Positions 1 through 5,004 of a DNA stretch of 5,236 nucleotides are shown piece after piece. Numbering within the stretch: position 1 is the stretch's first letter; each line of letters opens with the position of its first letter. This DNA is from Legionellales bacterium UBA5158 (GTDB lineage: Bacteria; Pseudomonadota; Gammaproteobacteria; DSM-16500): positions 1-5,236 of the forward strand of contig DHXK01000121.1 in assembly GCA_002413665.1 (NCBI GenBank), written 5' to 3'. A program made the position numbers and the translations under genes. The notes below the pieces were generated by a model that saw nothing but the letters and a program-made list of their open reading frames with translations, was not told where the DNA came from and made no database searches.

Positions 1-6
1 TACAAT
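1..6 (+). promoter_or_regulatory. -10 element of the tRNA-Gln promoter
   Basis: TACAAT matches the TATAAT consensus at five of six positions and ends 12 bases before the mature tRNA 5' end, so transcription would begin a few bases upstream of the tRNA. The -35 region lies outside the window. Confidence 0.45.
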
Positions 7-18
7 TCGTAGTGCTAA

Positions 19-93
19 TGGGATGTGGCCAAGTGGTAAGGCATCGGCTTTTGGTGCCGACATTCGGGGGTTCGAATCCCTCCATCCCAGCCA
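19..93 (+). tRNA. tRNA-Gln (anticodon UUG)
   Basis: This is a complete cloverleaf. The seven-base acceptor strands TGGGATG (19-25) and CATCCCA (83-89) pair fully, with the U1-A72 pair typical of bacterial tRNA-Gln. The anticodon stem TCGGC/GCCGA encloses the loop TTTTGGT, giving anticodon TTG, which reads CAA. The T arm is a GGGGG stem at 66-70, loop TTCGAAT and 3' strand CCCTC with one G-T pair. The discriminator is G90 and CCA (91-93) is encoded. The last 17 bases (77-93) recur exactly at 268-284, so this gene probably serves as an integration target. A terminator follows 7 bases downstream. Confidence 0.96.
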
Positions 94-100
94 TGAAAAT

Positions 101-127
101 CGACTCACCTTTTGGTGGGTCGTTTTT
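101..127 (+). terminator. Rho-independent terminator of tRNA-Gln
   Basis: A nine-pair stem, CGACTCACC with GGTGGGTCG (one T-G pair), encloses a TTTT loop and is followed by TTTTT. It lies directly after the tRNA CCA end. Flanking ATGAAAA and TTTTTCAT extend the dyad, so it could also act on minus-strand transcripts. Confidence 0.85.
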
Positions 128-267
128 CATAACTAGGCCGGTCGGGATCCGAACCCCCGAATACTTTTGTGTAACAAAAGTTCGGGAGGTTCGGCGTAGC
201 GCCGAGCAGCAAAATTAGCTTGCTCATTTTGCAAACAAGCGGAGAAGCGGAGTAAAACGGAGCGCTG
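128..267. other. Non-coding block of stacked hairpins between tRNA-Gln and the copy of its 3' end
   Basis: No credible gene lies here. Bases 144-162 (GGGATCCGAACCCCCGAAT) are an inverted copy of the tRNA T-arm segment 62-80, with 18 of 19 bases matching. Bases 151-192 fold into one long hairpin: GAACC/GGTTC, CCCGAA/TTCGGG and CTTTTG/CAAAAG around loop TGTAA, with only a two-base and a one-base bulge. A second perfect hairpin TCGGCG-TAG-CGCCGA follows at 191-205. A third, GCAAAAT and AGC paired with GCT and ATTTTGC, lies at 209-232. After it AAGCGGAG occurs twice in tandem, with another GGAG shortly after. It could be a small structured RNA, a miniature mobile element or a relic of integration; the sequence does not decide. 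Confidence 0.6.
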
Positions 268-284
268 TCCCTCCATCCCAGCCA
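268..284 (+). repeat. Exact 17-bp copy of the tRNA-Gln 3' end (att-like site)
   Basis: TCCCTCCATCCCAGCCA is identical to 77-93, the 3' half of the tRNA T and acceptor arms including CCA. The match stops sharply on both sides: the upstream bases are A and G, the downstream bases T and G. Tyrosine integrases commonly recombine into tRNA 3' ends and leave such a duplication at the far edge of the inserted DNA. The two copies are 191 bp apart and no integrase lies between them. This is therefore either the scar of a tiny or deleted element, or one of several tandem attachment sites bordering a larger island. Confidence 0.75.
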
Positions 285-292
285 GATGCGAC

Positions 293-329
293 AGCACGAA
301 ATGTGACCCATGTCCCTAATCGTGCTTTT
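293..329 (+). other. Hairpin with T-tract downstream of the att-like copy
   Basis: AGCACGA (293-299) pairs perfectly with TCGTGCT (320-326) across a 20-base loop, and TTTT spans 326-329. The loop is long for an efficient terminator, so it may be a weak terminator or a chance stem. Confidence 0.35.
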
Positions 330-342
330 GCACCGACAAACG

Positions 343-372
343 AAATAGAATCACCTCGGTGATTCTATTTTT
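343..372. terminator. Bidirectional rho-independent terminator
   Basis: A perfect 12-pair stem (343-354 with 359-370) encloses loop CTCG and is followed by T residues to 372. The stem begins with AAA, so the reverse strand also ends in a short T-tract. On the plus strand it would stop transcripts coming from the tRNA side. On the minus strand it is the first clear terminator for the DUF3892-like gene, leaving about 105 bases of 3' untranslated RNA. Confidence 0.8.
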
Positions 373-477
373 ATGTGTAAGCACCTGCAAAAGAAACTGA
401 GTTGAACATCGGTAAGTTGGTTCTACCTTGCTCTAACTCGCAGATAGTCGAGAGTAAGACCGTGGTCCGAAAGCGGT

Positions 478-756
478 TTAATACTCAGGAAGCGTAAGTA
501 GGTTATCATTCCATTGCTTATCTGCGTAGGTGCGGATATAGTCGGGCGCGTTATCGCGATGAACGACACCGACGTAGGAGCTCGATTTCCTATCTTGGGA
601 ATAGACGATTGCCTTATTATTGTCTGACTTATCTAGCCACTCGACCATTGCCTGGCGCGTCGCTTCCTTTTCGATTGTTCCGTCAAGGTATTTTACCTTG
701 GCGATGTGTTCGTGGAGTGTTCCACCAACCATGTGACGTTTGATGATCTCGATCAT
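478..756 (-). CDS. DUF3892-like small protein (92 aa)
   Basis: The function is unknown. The protein resembles the DUF3892 family of small bacterial proteins. It has an N-terminal strand with HIAKV (residues 17-21), a central helix with RQAMVEWLDK (34-43) and the family-like C-terminal signature YIRTYAD (73-79) followed by DNLLTLP (84-90). Its length of about 90 residues suits a complete single-domain member. The ATG at 756 is preceded by AGGAGA with four bases between; another ATG four bases upstream is out of frame and too close to this site. The gene is divergent from the 502-aa gene, with 221 bp between the starts. A promoter at 862-890 would give a leader of roughly 100 bases carrying a palindrome that abuts the ribosome-binding site. 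No catalytic residues, signal peptide or membrane segment are visible. Family assignment is from memory of the motif, not a search. Confidence 0.75.
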   Translation of the reverse strand: MIEIIKRHMVGGTLHEHIAKVKYLDGTIEKEATRQAMVEWLDKSDNNKAIVYSQDRKSSSYVGVVHRDNAPDYIRTYADKQWNDNLLTLPEY

Positions 757-765
757 ACATTCTCC

Positions 766-804
766 TGTACCTAAGGTACAAATTTATTTAGTTATGAAGG
801 TACA
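766..804 (-). promoter_or_regulatory. Perfect palindrome and extra half-site in the leader of the DUF3892-like gene
   Basis: TGTACCTAAGGTACA (766-780) is a perfect seven-plus-seven inverted repeat around one base, ending where the AGGAGA ribosome-binding site begins. AAGGTACA recurs at 797-804, 24 bases (about two helical turns) from the equivalent half at 773-780. This could be a repressor operator with a second half-site. As RNA it could be a six-pair hairpin beside the ribosome-binding site with two competing copies of its 5' arm. Which of these applies is inference. Confidence 0.5.
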
Positions 805-861
805 TAGGTGTTTGTTTGAGTTTCTCTGCTGACTCCACCAAGTCATCTATGCATAAGTATT

Positions 862-890
862 ATTTTACTCTCACAAACTAGGTTTGACAA
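862..890 (-). promoter_or_regulatory. Promoter of the DUF3892-like gene
   Basis: Read on the minus strand, TTGTCA (890-885) and TAAAAT (867-862) each match the sigma-70 consensus at five of six positions and are exactly 17 bases apart. Transcription would start near 855. The -35 box lies within the dyad TTGAC-N5-GTCAA (884-898), so a protein bound there would block it. Confidence 0.6.
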
Positions 891-898
891 CTGGTCAA
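884..898. promoter_or_regulatory. Operator-like dyad over the minus-strand -35 box
   Basis: TTGAC and GTCAA form a perfect five-base inverted repeat separated by five bases, and it covers the -35 hexamer of the leftward promoter. It may be a binding site for a regulator of the divergent pair, but a dyad this short could arise by chance. Confidence 0.35.
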
Positions 899-921
899 TA
901 ACCATAAGCGATAGTACGTGT

Positions 922-950
922 GTGACTTACGTGTACGAAAATGGTATAAT
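922..950 (+). promoter_or_regulatory. Extended -10 promoter of the 502-aa gene
   Basis: TGGTATAAT (942-950) is a perfect TATAAT with the upstream TG of an extended -10. GTGACT (922-927) is a four-of-six -35 at 17-base spacing. TACGTGT occurs at 915-921 and again at 928-934, flanking the -35 box, and may be a regulator site. The start near 957 leaves a short leader of about 20 bases. Confidence 0.65.
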
Positions 951-977
951 CTACCCAATTAACTCGGGGAAAATAAG

Positions 978-2486
978 GTGCGATTAAACATTTTTTCAAT
1001 TGGCAAAGAAGACCTTCCAGAGCTACGCAAGAAGCTCGCAGCGATTGGTATGCCGATCATTCATTCTGAAGAACAAGCTGGGTGGCACAGTGAGTTTTAT
1101 TTCTCAAATGATCCTAAGCCAGGAACTATTGATTGGGCAGAGACGTTTCATTCATACTTCGAAAATGTTCCCAAGCCCGAAAATATTAACTATTTTGCCG
1201 TCTACCTATTCACAAATGGCGACAAAGCGTATGCTGTCAGCTACGGTAAATCGCATTTCTACCTTCGTCAGTTCTGTGATTATGATTTTGGCATTGAGTT
1301 AGCAAAGCGTATTGTCAATGAGTTCGACACTCGCCAAACGTCTTCGAAGCGATTTGCTGGAAAGCGAAAAAAGGATATTAAGAGCTTTGCTGCCAATACG
1401 CGCCTAGATGTAGAGAGCGGCGAGTCTGTCGACTACCTCCAAGCGGCTATTCGAGCAAACAAGCAAGATATTTTTGGAAAAAATGGAAAGTTTGGATCAT
1501 CCGCACAACTAACGCTTGATATTGTTCCGTCGGAAATTGGCTCCCTGCTTATTAAGCTCGAGACGGAAATGAAAAATAAAGCCCTGTTTAAACTCCCTCG
1601 TACGACGATCATTACGGAAAAATCCGAAATGGCTAAATATGATGACTTGCTCGTGACTGAACTGCTTAGTGGTGCTCAGTCCTCAGACTTCACTGACAAT
1701 AGCTATGACCTATATGGCGTTGATTTTGTTTTTCCGAATGACGGTAAATATCGTGTCTGGTGCCCAAAATATGAAGGTGACCTAGAGACAGAACAACTAT
1801 CTATCACTGAACTTCGTAAATTCATCAAGGATAACAAAATTGACCGTGCTGACATTCAAGGTATCAAGATCACATACATCCAAGAAGGCCATCAAAAGTT
1901 CACTCGGGGTCTCAAGGAAGCGCTCGACTATATCGCCAGCGACGAACGAGTAGTGTTGAGCAATGGTAAGTGGATGCGCTTTAATCAAGACTACCTTGAC
2001 TTTCTAGATGAATATCTTGCTGGCATTAAGGTTGAAGAGCCAGAGGACGGACTCGAAGAAGTATCCGGCATTGAAAAGGACTTCAATGCATCCAAGGCGT
2101 TGGCTGATCTCGGTTACGTAAATGCTGATCGTGACTTTTCCAAGATTAAGCTTGGTAACGGTACTCCCGTTGAGGCCTGGGATCTTGAAAAGGGCGATAC
2201 CGTGTACGCGGTGAAGTTTGGTCCGGCGCAAAAGCTAGGCTATGTTTGCGATCAGGCGCTCGCAACCCTTGAACTAATCAGGAATAGAACCGCAAGAACT
2301 AATAAATTACCTAATTTTAAACAGTACGCCCTATGGCTTGGATATGAGTCGACACCGAAAAAGCCTGAGTCTATCACAAAGTCTCGATCTTTGATTTTAA
2401 AGCAAAAGATTGAACTATGGGCGCGAAAAGCTCGCGAGCTTGGTGTTGAACCCGTAATCAAGATTAGTCGCAAGACCAAGGTATAA
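978..2486 (+). CDS. TIGR04141/DUF6119 family sporadically distributed protein (502 aa)
   Basis: The biochemical role is unknown. The protein resembles the TIGR04141 (DUF6119) family, about 500-560 residues long and scattered patchily among bacteria. Supporting features are the N-terminal strand LNIFSIGKEDLPEL (residues 3-16), YAVSYGK (85-91) followed by DFGIELAKRI (103-112), and the C-terminal region with NASKALADLGYVNADRDF (from 370) and WDLEKGDTVYAVKFG (401-415). These correspond to family segments that usually read like DFGLxIALN and CDLL-x-HVK. It appears full length, with no signal peptide or membrane helix, so it is probably cytoplasmic. The GTG start has GGGGA eight bases upstream; the next in-frame start, the ATG at 1050, would delete the conserved first strand. 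Its lone position beside an integration scar suits an accessory-island gene. A defence or toxin role is possible but not shown. The last 23 bases overlap a convergent small ORF. Confidence 0.78.
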   Translation: MRLNIFSIGKEDLPELRKKLAAIGMPIIHSEEQAGWHSEFYFSNDPKPGTIDWAETFHSYFENVPKPENINYFAVYLFTNGDKAYAVSYGKSHFYLRQFCDYDFGIELAKRIVNEFDTRQTSSKRFAGKRKKDIKSFAANTRLDVESGESVDYLQAAIRANKQDIFGKNGKFGSSAQLTLDIVPSEIGSLLIKLETEMKNKALFKLPRTTIITEKSEMAKYDDLLVTELLSGAQSSDFTDNSYDLYGVDFVFPNDGKYRVWCPKYEGDLETEQLSITELRKFIKDNKIDRADIQGIKITYIQEGHQKFTRGLKEALDYIASDERVVLSNGKWMRFNQDYLDFLDEYLAGIKVEEPEDGLEEVSGIEKDFNASKALADLGYVNADRDFSKIKLGNGTPVEAWDLEKGDTVYAVKFGPAQKLGYVCDQALATLELIRNRTARTNKLPNFKQYALWLGYESTPKKPESITKSRSLILKQKIELWARKARELGVEPVIKISRKTKV

Positions 2487-2721
2487 TAACAAGCATGGCT
2501 GCTACCGAACGTTCAATTTTATCCTCTTCTGATGTTATTGTGCCGATACCAGAAGATCTTGTATTGTTTTTGGTTAATTCATAGCCTGGCTCTAATTTTT
2601 CGTATGGTTTATTTGATATGTATATTTCGGTTGAGTTTTTGTATGTTTTTTGTCTTGCATAAACAAGATATGATATTTCATGTCTTGATTTTGACTTGTA
2701 TATCGAGGAATCATCCAGCAT
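2464..2721 (-). CDS. Possible small hypothetical protein (85 aa), convergent with the 502-aa gene
   Basis: I do not recognise this protein. It is hydrophilic, rich in Lys, Ser, Tyr and Glu, with no membrane segment or cysteine motif apart from one Cys near the C terminus. The ATG is preceded by AGGGG seven bases upstream, a good ribosome-binding site. The 3' end overlaps the 502-aa gene by 23 bases in opposite orientation, so its last residues are constrained by that gene's code. Its composition is protein-like, whereas the opposite-strand ORF at 2532-2723 is a run of hydrophobic and aromatic residues typical of a shadow. A palindrome sits 18 bases upstream of the start. It could also be a fragment of a decayed gene. 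Confidence 0.42.
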   Translation of the reverse strand: MLDDSSIYKSKSRHEISYLVYARQKTYKNSTEIYISNKPYEKLEPGYELTKNNTRSSGIGTITSEEDKIERSVAAMLVIIPWSCD

Positions 2722-2738
2722 GATAAAACCCCTTATAT

Positions 2739-2762
2739 GTCCTGTATATCAAGTTACAGGAC
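2739..2762. promoter_or_regulatory. Perfect 8-bp inverted repeat upstream of the 85-aa ORF
   Basis: GTCCTGTA and TACAGGAC are perfect reverse complements separated by eight bases. The site lies just upstream of the ribosome-binding site of the minus-strand ORF at 2464-2721. It fits a dimeric-regulator operator overlapping that gene's promoter, or a leader hairpin. No convincing -35/-10 pair was found with it. Confidence 0.4.
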
Positions 2763-3074
2763 GCGGCACTAGAGCACCCCGTCGGGGTTTGCTCTTCAGA
2801 GCCACTAGTATTAATAGTGTTTATGGACATCTAATTACCTCACCGGTGTTTCCGGTTGTTGCAAATGCCTCGGATCGTAGCTTATATAAAAAGCCAGCAA
2901 ACCGTTGCCATTTATTGTTTAGTAATAATTTGTCCCAAACACTATCATGGGAGATGAGGCTGTTTATGCAGTCGCGTTGGCAATCACTATAAACAAGAGA
3001 CTGCACACAAGCAAGCATAAGAATTTTGGTGTGATGTGGCGATGCTCATCCGTTAAACGAGAAAAACCGACAAT
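2763..3074. other. Non-coding stretch with scattered hairpins and no convincing gene
   Basis: Short ORFs occur on both strands but lack ribosome-binding sites and read like random translation. Visible structure includes AGAGCA-CCCC paired with GGGG-TT-TGCTCT at 2771-2795, which has no T-tract. There is also ACCGG-TGTTT-CCGGT near 2842, and TGCAGTC/GACTGCA at 2967-2973 and 2999-3005. It may be an insertion scar, a decayed gene or a non-coding RNA region. Confidence 0.4.
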
Positions 3075-3103
3075 TTGACATGCGTACACTGTAATCCCAT
3101 AAC
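3075..3103 (+). promoter_or_regulatory. Candidate distal promoter of the 229-aa gene
   Basis: A perfect TTGACA (3075-3080) is followed at exactly 17 bases by CATAAC (3098-3103), four of six to the -10 consensus. It would give a leader of about 80 bases. The site competes with the perfect -10 box nearer the gene. Confidence 0.4.
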
Positions 3104-3141
3104 AAATCCTCTTACGCCTAGTAAAATATACCCTATATCGA

Positions 3142-3147
3142 TATAAT
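3142..3147 (+). promoter_or_regulatory. Candidate proximal -10 box of the 229-aa gene
   Basis: This is a perfect TATAAT, giving a start near 3154 and a leader of about 38 bases. No good -35 lies 16-18 bases upstream, so it would need an activator or act with little -35 contact. Confidence 0.4.
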
Positions 3148-3191
3148 TTAGGTAAACTTACTACTAAACCTATCATAAACAGGATGGCTAT

Positions 3192-3881
3192 ATGACGGAT
3201 AAGAAATTAACAGCGCATGATAAAGAAGATTTTTACAAAACTACTTTTAACAGGGAGATCAAGTATGAAGTTTCTGATTTTGTCAGCGAGGGGTTCTTAT
3301 TCGGGATAGTCGATGCAATTGCAGAAAGAATGAAGCTTGAGACAGATGAAATAAAGACCCTTTTTTCTTTGGATAATGGCACTTCGATTAGCGTTAACGG
3401 CAAGGATAACATCGAAAAACTTTTGAATGATTCTAAACAGTATGGACGTCACATTAATGGTCTTACTATAGAATCTGGAATACAATATCAAAATAATAGT
3501 CAAACACATTTTGACTTAAGCTTCATATTGGCTAGAACTGACAGGTACGTAGTTGCGACCATCAGATGCTATGCTGTTGCAAACGACAGGAGCAACTCGC
3601 AAGAAGTGATAGATTGGGGGAATGGTACACTTAGTGATTTTCAGAACCTGTCGTTTTTAAACTATCAGCCAAAAAAGGATGAACCTGTTATTAATCTAAG
3701 CGATGGTTCAGTTATTGGATGGTCCGAGAGCGATAGTGTTCAGAAAGTTGAAGTTGTGAACCAATTAAGGACTACTCCCTCCAAATGGAATGATAAGTCT
3801 AATATCATAGGAGCCATTGGAATTATCATTGCTATTGTTTTAGCAATTATTGGATGGTCTTATTTCAGAAATCCAGCATAG
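3192..3881 (+). CDS. C-tail-anchored membrane protein of unknown function (229 aa)
   Basis: I do not recognise this family. About 200 soluble residues, rich in Asp, Ser and Asn, precede a single strongly hydrophobic helix at about residues 205-225 (starting IIGAIG, ending WSYF). Only RNPA follows it. With no N-terminal signal sequence this predicts a C-tail-anchored protein whose main domain faces the cytoplasm. The soluble part looks mixed alpha/beta: a charged helical start, then alternating segments such as RYVVATIRCYAV (about 117-128). The ATG has AGGA seven bases upstream. The gene is AT-richer than the 502-aa gene (19 of 60 GC in one sampled line), which suggests separate acquisition. 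No terminator follows; instead a copy of the 24-bp repeat lies about 40 bases after the stop. Candidate roles such as membrane sensor or effector are speculation. Confidence 0.8.
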   Translation: MTDKKLTAHDKEDFYKTTFNREIKYEVSDFVSEGFLFGIVDAIAERMKLETDEIKTLFSLDNGTSISVNGKDNIEKLLNDSKQYGRHINGLTIESGIQYQNNSQTHFDLSFILARTDRYVVATIRCYAVANDRSNSQEVIDWGNGTLSDFQNLSFLNYQPKKDEPVINLSDGSVIGWSESDSVQKVEVVNQLRTTPSKWNDKSNIIGAIGIIIAIVLAIIGWSYFRNPA

Positions 3882-3921
3882 ACATTTGTGATAATAAAGC
3901 AAACTCGAATTCGTTCGATAT

Positions 3922-3945
3922 TTCCTGAAACGCATCCACTAGCCC
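3922..3945 (+). repeat. 24-bp dispersed repeat, copy A
   Basis: The sequence begins TTCCTGAAACGCATCCACTA and ends GCCC. It differs from copy B (4586-4609) at one base and from copy C (5098-5121) at three. It lies between the 229-aa gene and the next gene, where that gene's -35 region would fall. Similarity to copy B extends loosely upstream through GAATT and TCGAT. No terminator follows this copy. Confidence 0.8.
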
Positions 3946-3960
3946 TATTACATATAGGTG

Positions 3961-3966
3961 TATAAT
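3961..3966 (+). promoter_or_regulatory. -10 box placed for a leaderless transcript
   Basis: A perfect TATAAT ends six bases before the ATG at 3973, so RNA would begin at or next to the start codon. No Shine-Dalgarno sequence precedes that ATG, which supports leaderless translation. No convincing -35 is seen; that region is occupied by repeat copy A. Confidence 0.5.
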
Positions 3967-3972
3967 CCAAAT

Positions 3973-4551
3973 ATGGATTCTGACAAATTAATACGAATAG
4001 ACGGCGTCAAATGGCATTCTACTCAAAAAATAAATTCAAGAGGCAAGCAAGTTAATGGAGTTCATGCAATATGCCCCAAACATTCAATGGAATTAACTCC
4101 ATCAAGTAGCAATCACTCTGCTTCGATCAATGGACAATCTACAATAACTTGGTCAGACGGCCAGTACCTATACTGCGATGAGGGGCATATGTACACAATG
4201 CCTCGTATATATTCGGAAGAAAGATTATATGTTCAAAAACGCTTAGATGCGATTAATTACTCAAAGATGGCTACGATAAATCTTGATGACGAAGCTGTAC
4301 CTATTGCTAAAGAAAAGCTTGAGACTAGTGATGACAAATACTTTGTAACCTCGCAACTGATGAAATCTAAAAGAGGCATTCAGTTAGTTGTATATGCAGG
4401 AGAAAAAGGCAAAAAACAAAAGACGCAAATATTTATAGAGCCTGAAGCCAAAAGATTAGCATTTGATCAGACCGATCTACACCCAACGGATGTGTTCGTT
4501 GAATTGAAAGCTACATTTGACGATGGTTCAACGCATGAGATGAAAAGCTAA
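3973..4551 (+). CDS. Hypothetical protein with paired Cys/His motifs (192 aa)
   Basis: I cannot name this family. An N-terminal region carries CPKH (C34, H37 from the ATG) and CDEGH (C68, H72). Spaced as C-x2-H and C-x3-H about 31 residues apart, these could form one zinc site. A charged linker follows (SEERLYVQKRLDA), then a strand-rich C-terminal half with YFVTSQLM, IQLVVYAGEKGKK and TDVFVELKATFDDG, resembling a small beta domain. No membrane segment is present. I chose the ATG because a TATAAT box ends six bases before it, implying a leaderless message. The longer frame from GTG at 3958 adds five residues but includes the promoter box and has no ribosome-binding site. The gene is AT-rich like its upstream neighbour and is bounded on both sides by copies of the 24-bp repeat. 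Confidence 0.8.
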   Translation: MDSDKLIRIDGVKWHSTQKINSRGKQVNGVHAICPKHSMELTPSSSNHSASINGQSTITWSDGQYLYCDEGHMYTMPRIYSEERLYVQKRLDAINYSKMATINLDDEAVPIAKEKLETSDDKYFVTSQLMKSKRGIQLVVYAGEKGKKQKTQIFIEPEAKRLAFDQTDLHPTDVFVELKATFDDGSTHEMKS

Positions 4552-4585
4552 GAATCAGATTTCCAATTGAATTATCGATTATTTC

Positions 4586-4609
4586 TTCCTGAAACGCATC
4601 CACTAACCC
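4586..4609 (+). repeat. 24-bp dispersed repeat, copy B
   Basis: TTCCTGAAACGCATCCACTA followed by ACCC lies 34 bases after the stop of the Cys/His protein and 14 bases before a strong terminator. It differs at one base from copy A and at two from copy C. It is probably part of the 3' untranslated RNA of the upstream gene. Confidence 0.82.
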
Positions 4610-4623
4610 CAGCCCCCAAAAGT

Positions 4624-4648
4624 CGAGTCCTCGCGGGCTCGTTTTTTT
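4624..4648 (+). terminator. Rho-independent terminator after the Cys/His gene
   Basis: CGAGTCC pairs with GGGCTCG (one T-G pair) around loop TCGC, followed by seven T residues. It closes the transcript of the upstream gene and separates it from the next promoter, so these genes are not one operon. Confidence 0.9.
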
Positions 4649-4672
4649 GTGTTTTAATCTGGTCTGATGATG

Positions 4673-4678
4673 TATAAT
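4673..4678 (+). promoter_or_regulatory. -10 box for the 68-aa gene
   Basis: A perfect TATAAT lies downstream of the terminator and 107 bases before the start codon. The -35 region is weak. It predicts a leader of about 100 bases. Confidence 0.5.
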
Positions 4679-4684
4679 AAATTT

Positions 4685-4785
4685 GAAATAAATCCGCCTA
4701 GCGGTCTAGCTTTAGCCTAAAGCGTAAACAGACTTGCGGTGTTCTATCGGACATAGGCTGGTCGATAATCAACAAGGAGATCAAT
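4685..4785 (+). other. Structured leader of the 68-aa gene
   Basis: The leader holds CCGC-CTA-GCGG (4694-4704) and GCTTTA-GCC-TAAAGC (4709-4723). AGCCTA (4714-4719), inside the second hairpin, is also complementary to TAGGCT (4754-4759), giving a competing long-range pairing upstream of the ribosome-binding site AAGGAGA (4774-4780). Alternative folds of this kind occur in regulatory leaders, but I do not recognise a known riboswitch class. Confidence 0.3.
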
Positions 4786-4992
4786 ATGGTCGATCGCGAA
4801 GAAAAACGAGTCGAGCAGGCTAAAAAAGCCAAAGAGCAGTATGAACAGTGGCAAGAGCTATCGAAGGCTCATTGGAGCCACTGGCGTGCTTGGGGTTCTT
4901 GGTTCAGCTGGGGTTCACCAGTGGGACTAGGACTATTCTTTGTCTCAACAGCACTCGCCGCCGCTATCTTGATATGGGTTATCAAACTCTAA
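4786..4992 (+). CDS. Small tail-anchored membrane protein with a W-x-x-W ladder (68 aa)
   Basis: The family is not recognised. The first 28 residues are highly charged and helical (Lys, Glu, Gln, Arg; for example EEKRVEQAKKAKEQYEQW). Next comes a segment with tryptophan at exactly every third position: W30, W33, W36, W39 and W42. A single hydrophobic helix at about residues 46-66 ends in IKL. This predicts a cytoplasmic N-terminal helix, an aromatic belt at the membrane surface and one membrane span at the C terminus. AAGGAGA with five bases before the ATG is a strong ribosome-binding site. The gene is monocistronic, with its own promoter, long leader and terminator-like hairpin. GC (27 of 60 in one line) is higher than in the two preceding genes. 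A toxin-like or membrane-scaffold peptide is conceivable but unproven. Confidence 0.8.
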   Translation: MVDREEKRVEQAKKAKEQYEQWQELSKAHWSHWRAWGSWFSWGSPVGLGLFFVSTALAAAILIWVIKL

Positions 4993-5004
4993 AGGTATAC
5001 GGAC

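Noticed and set aside
12..218. Plus-strand 68-aa ORF across the tRNA-Gln gene
   Set aside because: It reads through the tRNA and its terminator, and its residues simply translate tRNA and hairpin sequence.
105..311. Minus-strand 68-aa ORF over the hairpin block
   Set aside because: It covers the tRNA terminator, hairpins and att-like copy. No ribosome-binding site or protein-like pattern was found.
1969..1978. AGTGGATGCG inside the 502-aa gene matches the reverse complement of part of the 24-bp repeat
   Set aside because: Only ten bases match and they encode conserved-looking protein sequence, so it is most likely coincidence.
2696..2992. Plus-strand 98-aa ORF
   Set aside because: It lacks a ribosome-binding site, crosses the palindrome and hairpins, and has random-looking composition.
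2821..3018. Minus-strand 65-aa ORF with a fairly protein-like middle
   Set aside because: It has no ribosome-binding site or promoter and no recognisable motif. At best it is a remnant, so it was left as non-coding.
2964..3176. Minus-strand 70-aa ORF with a hydrophobic end
   Set aside because: It overlaps the previous ORF and lies across the promoters of the 229-aa gene; no start signal was seen.
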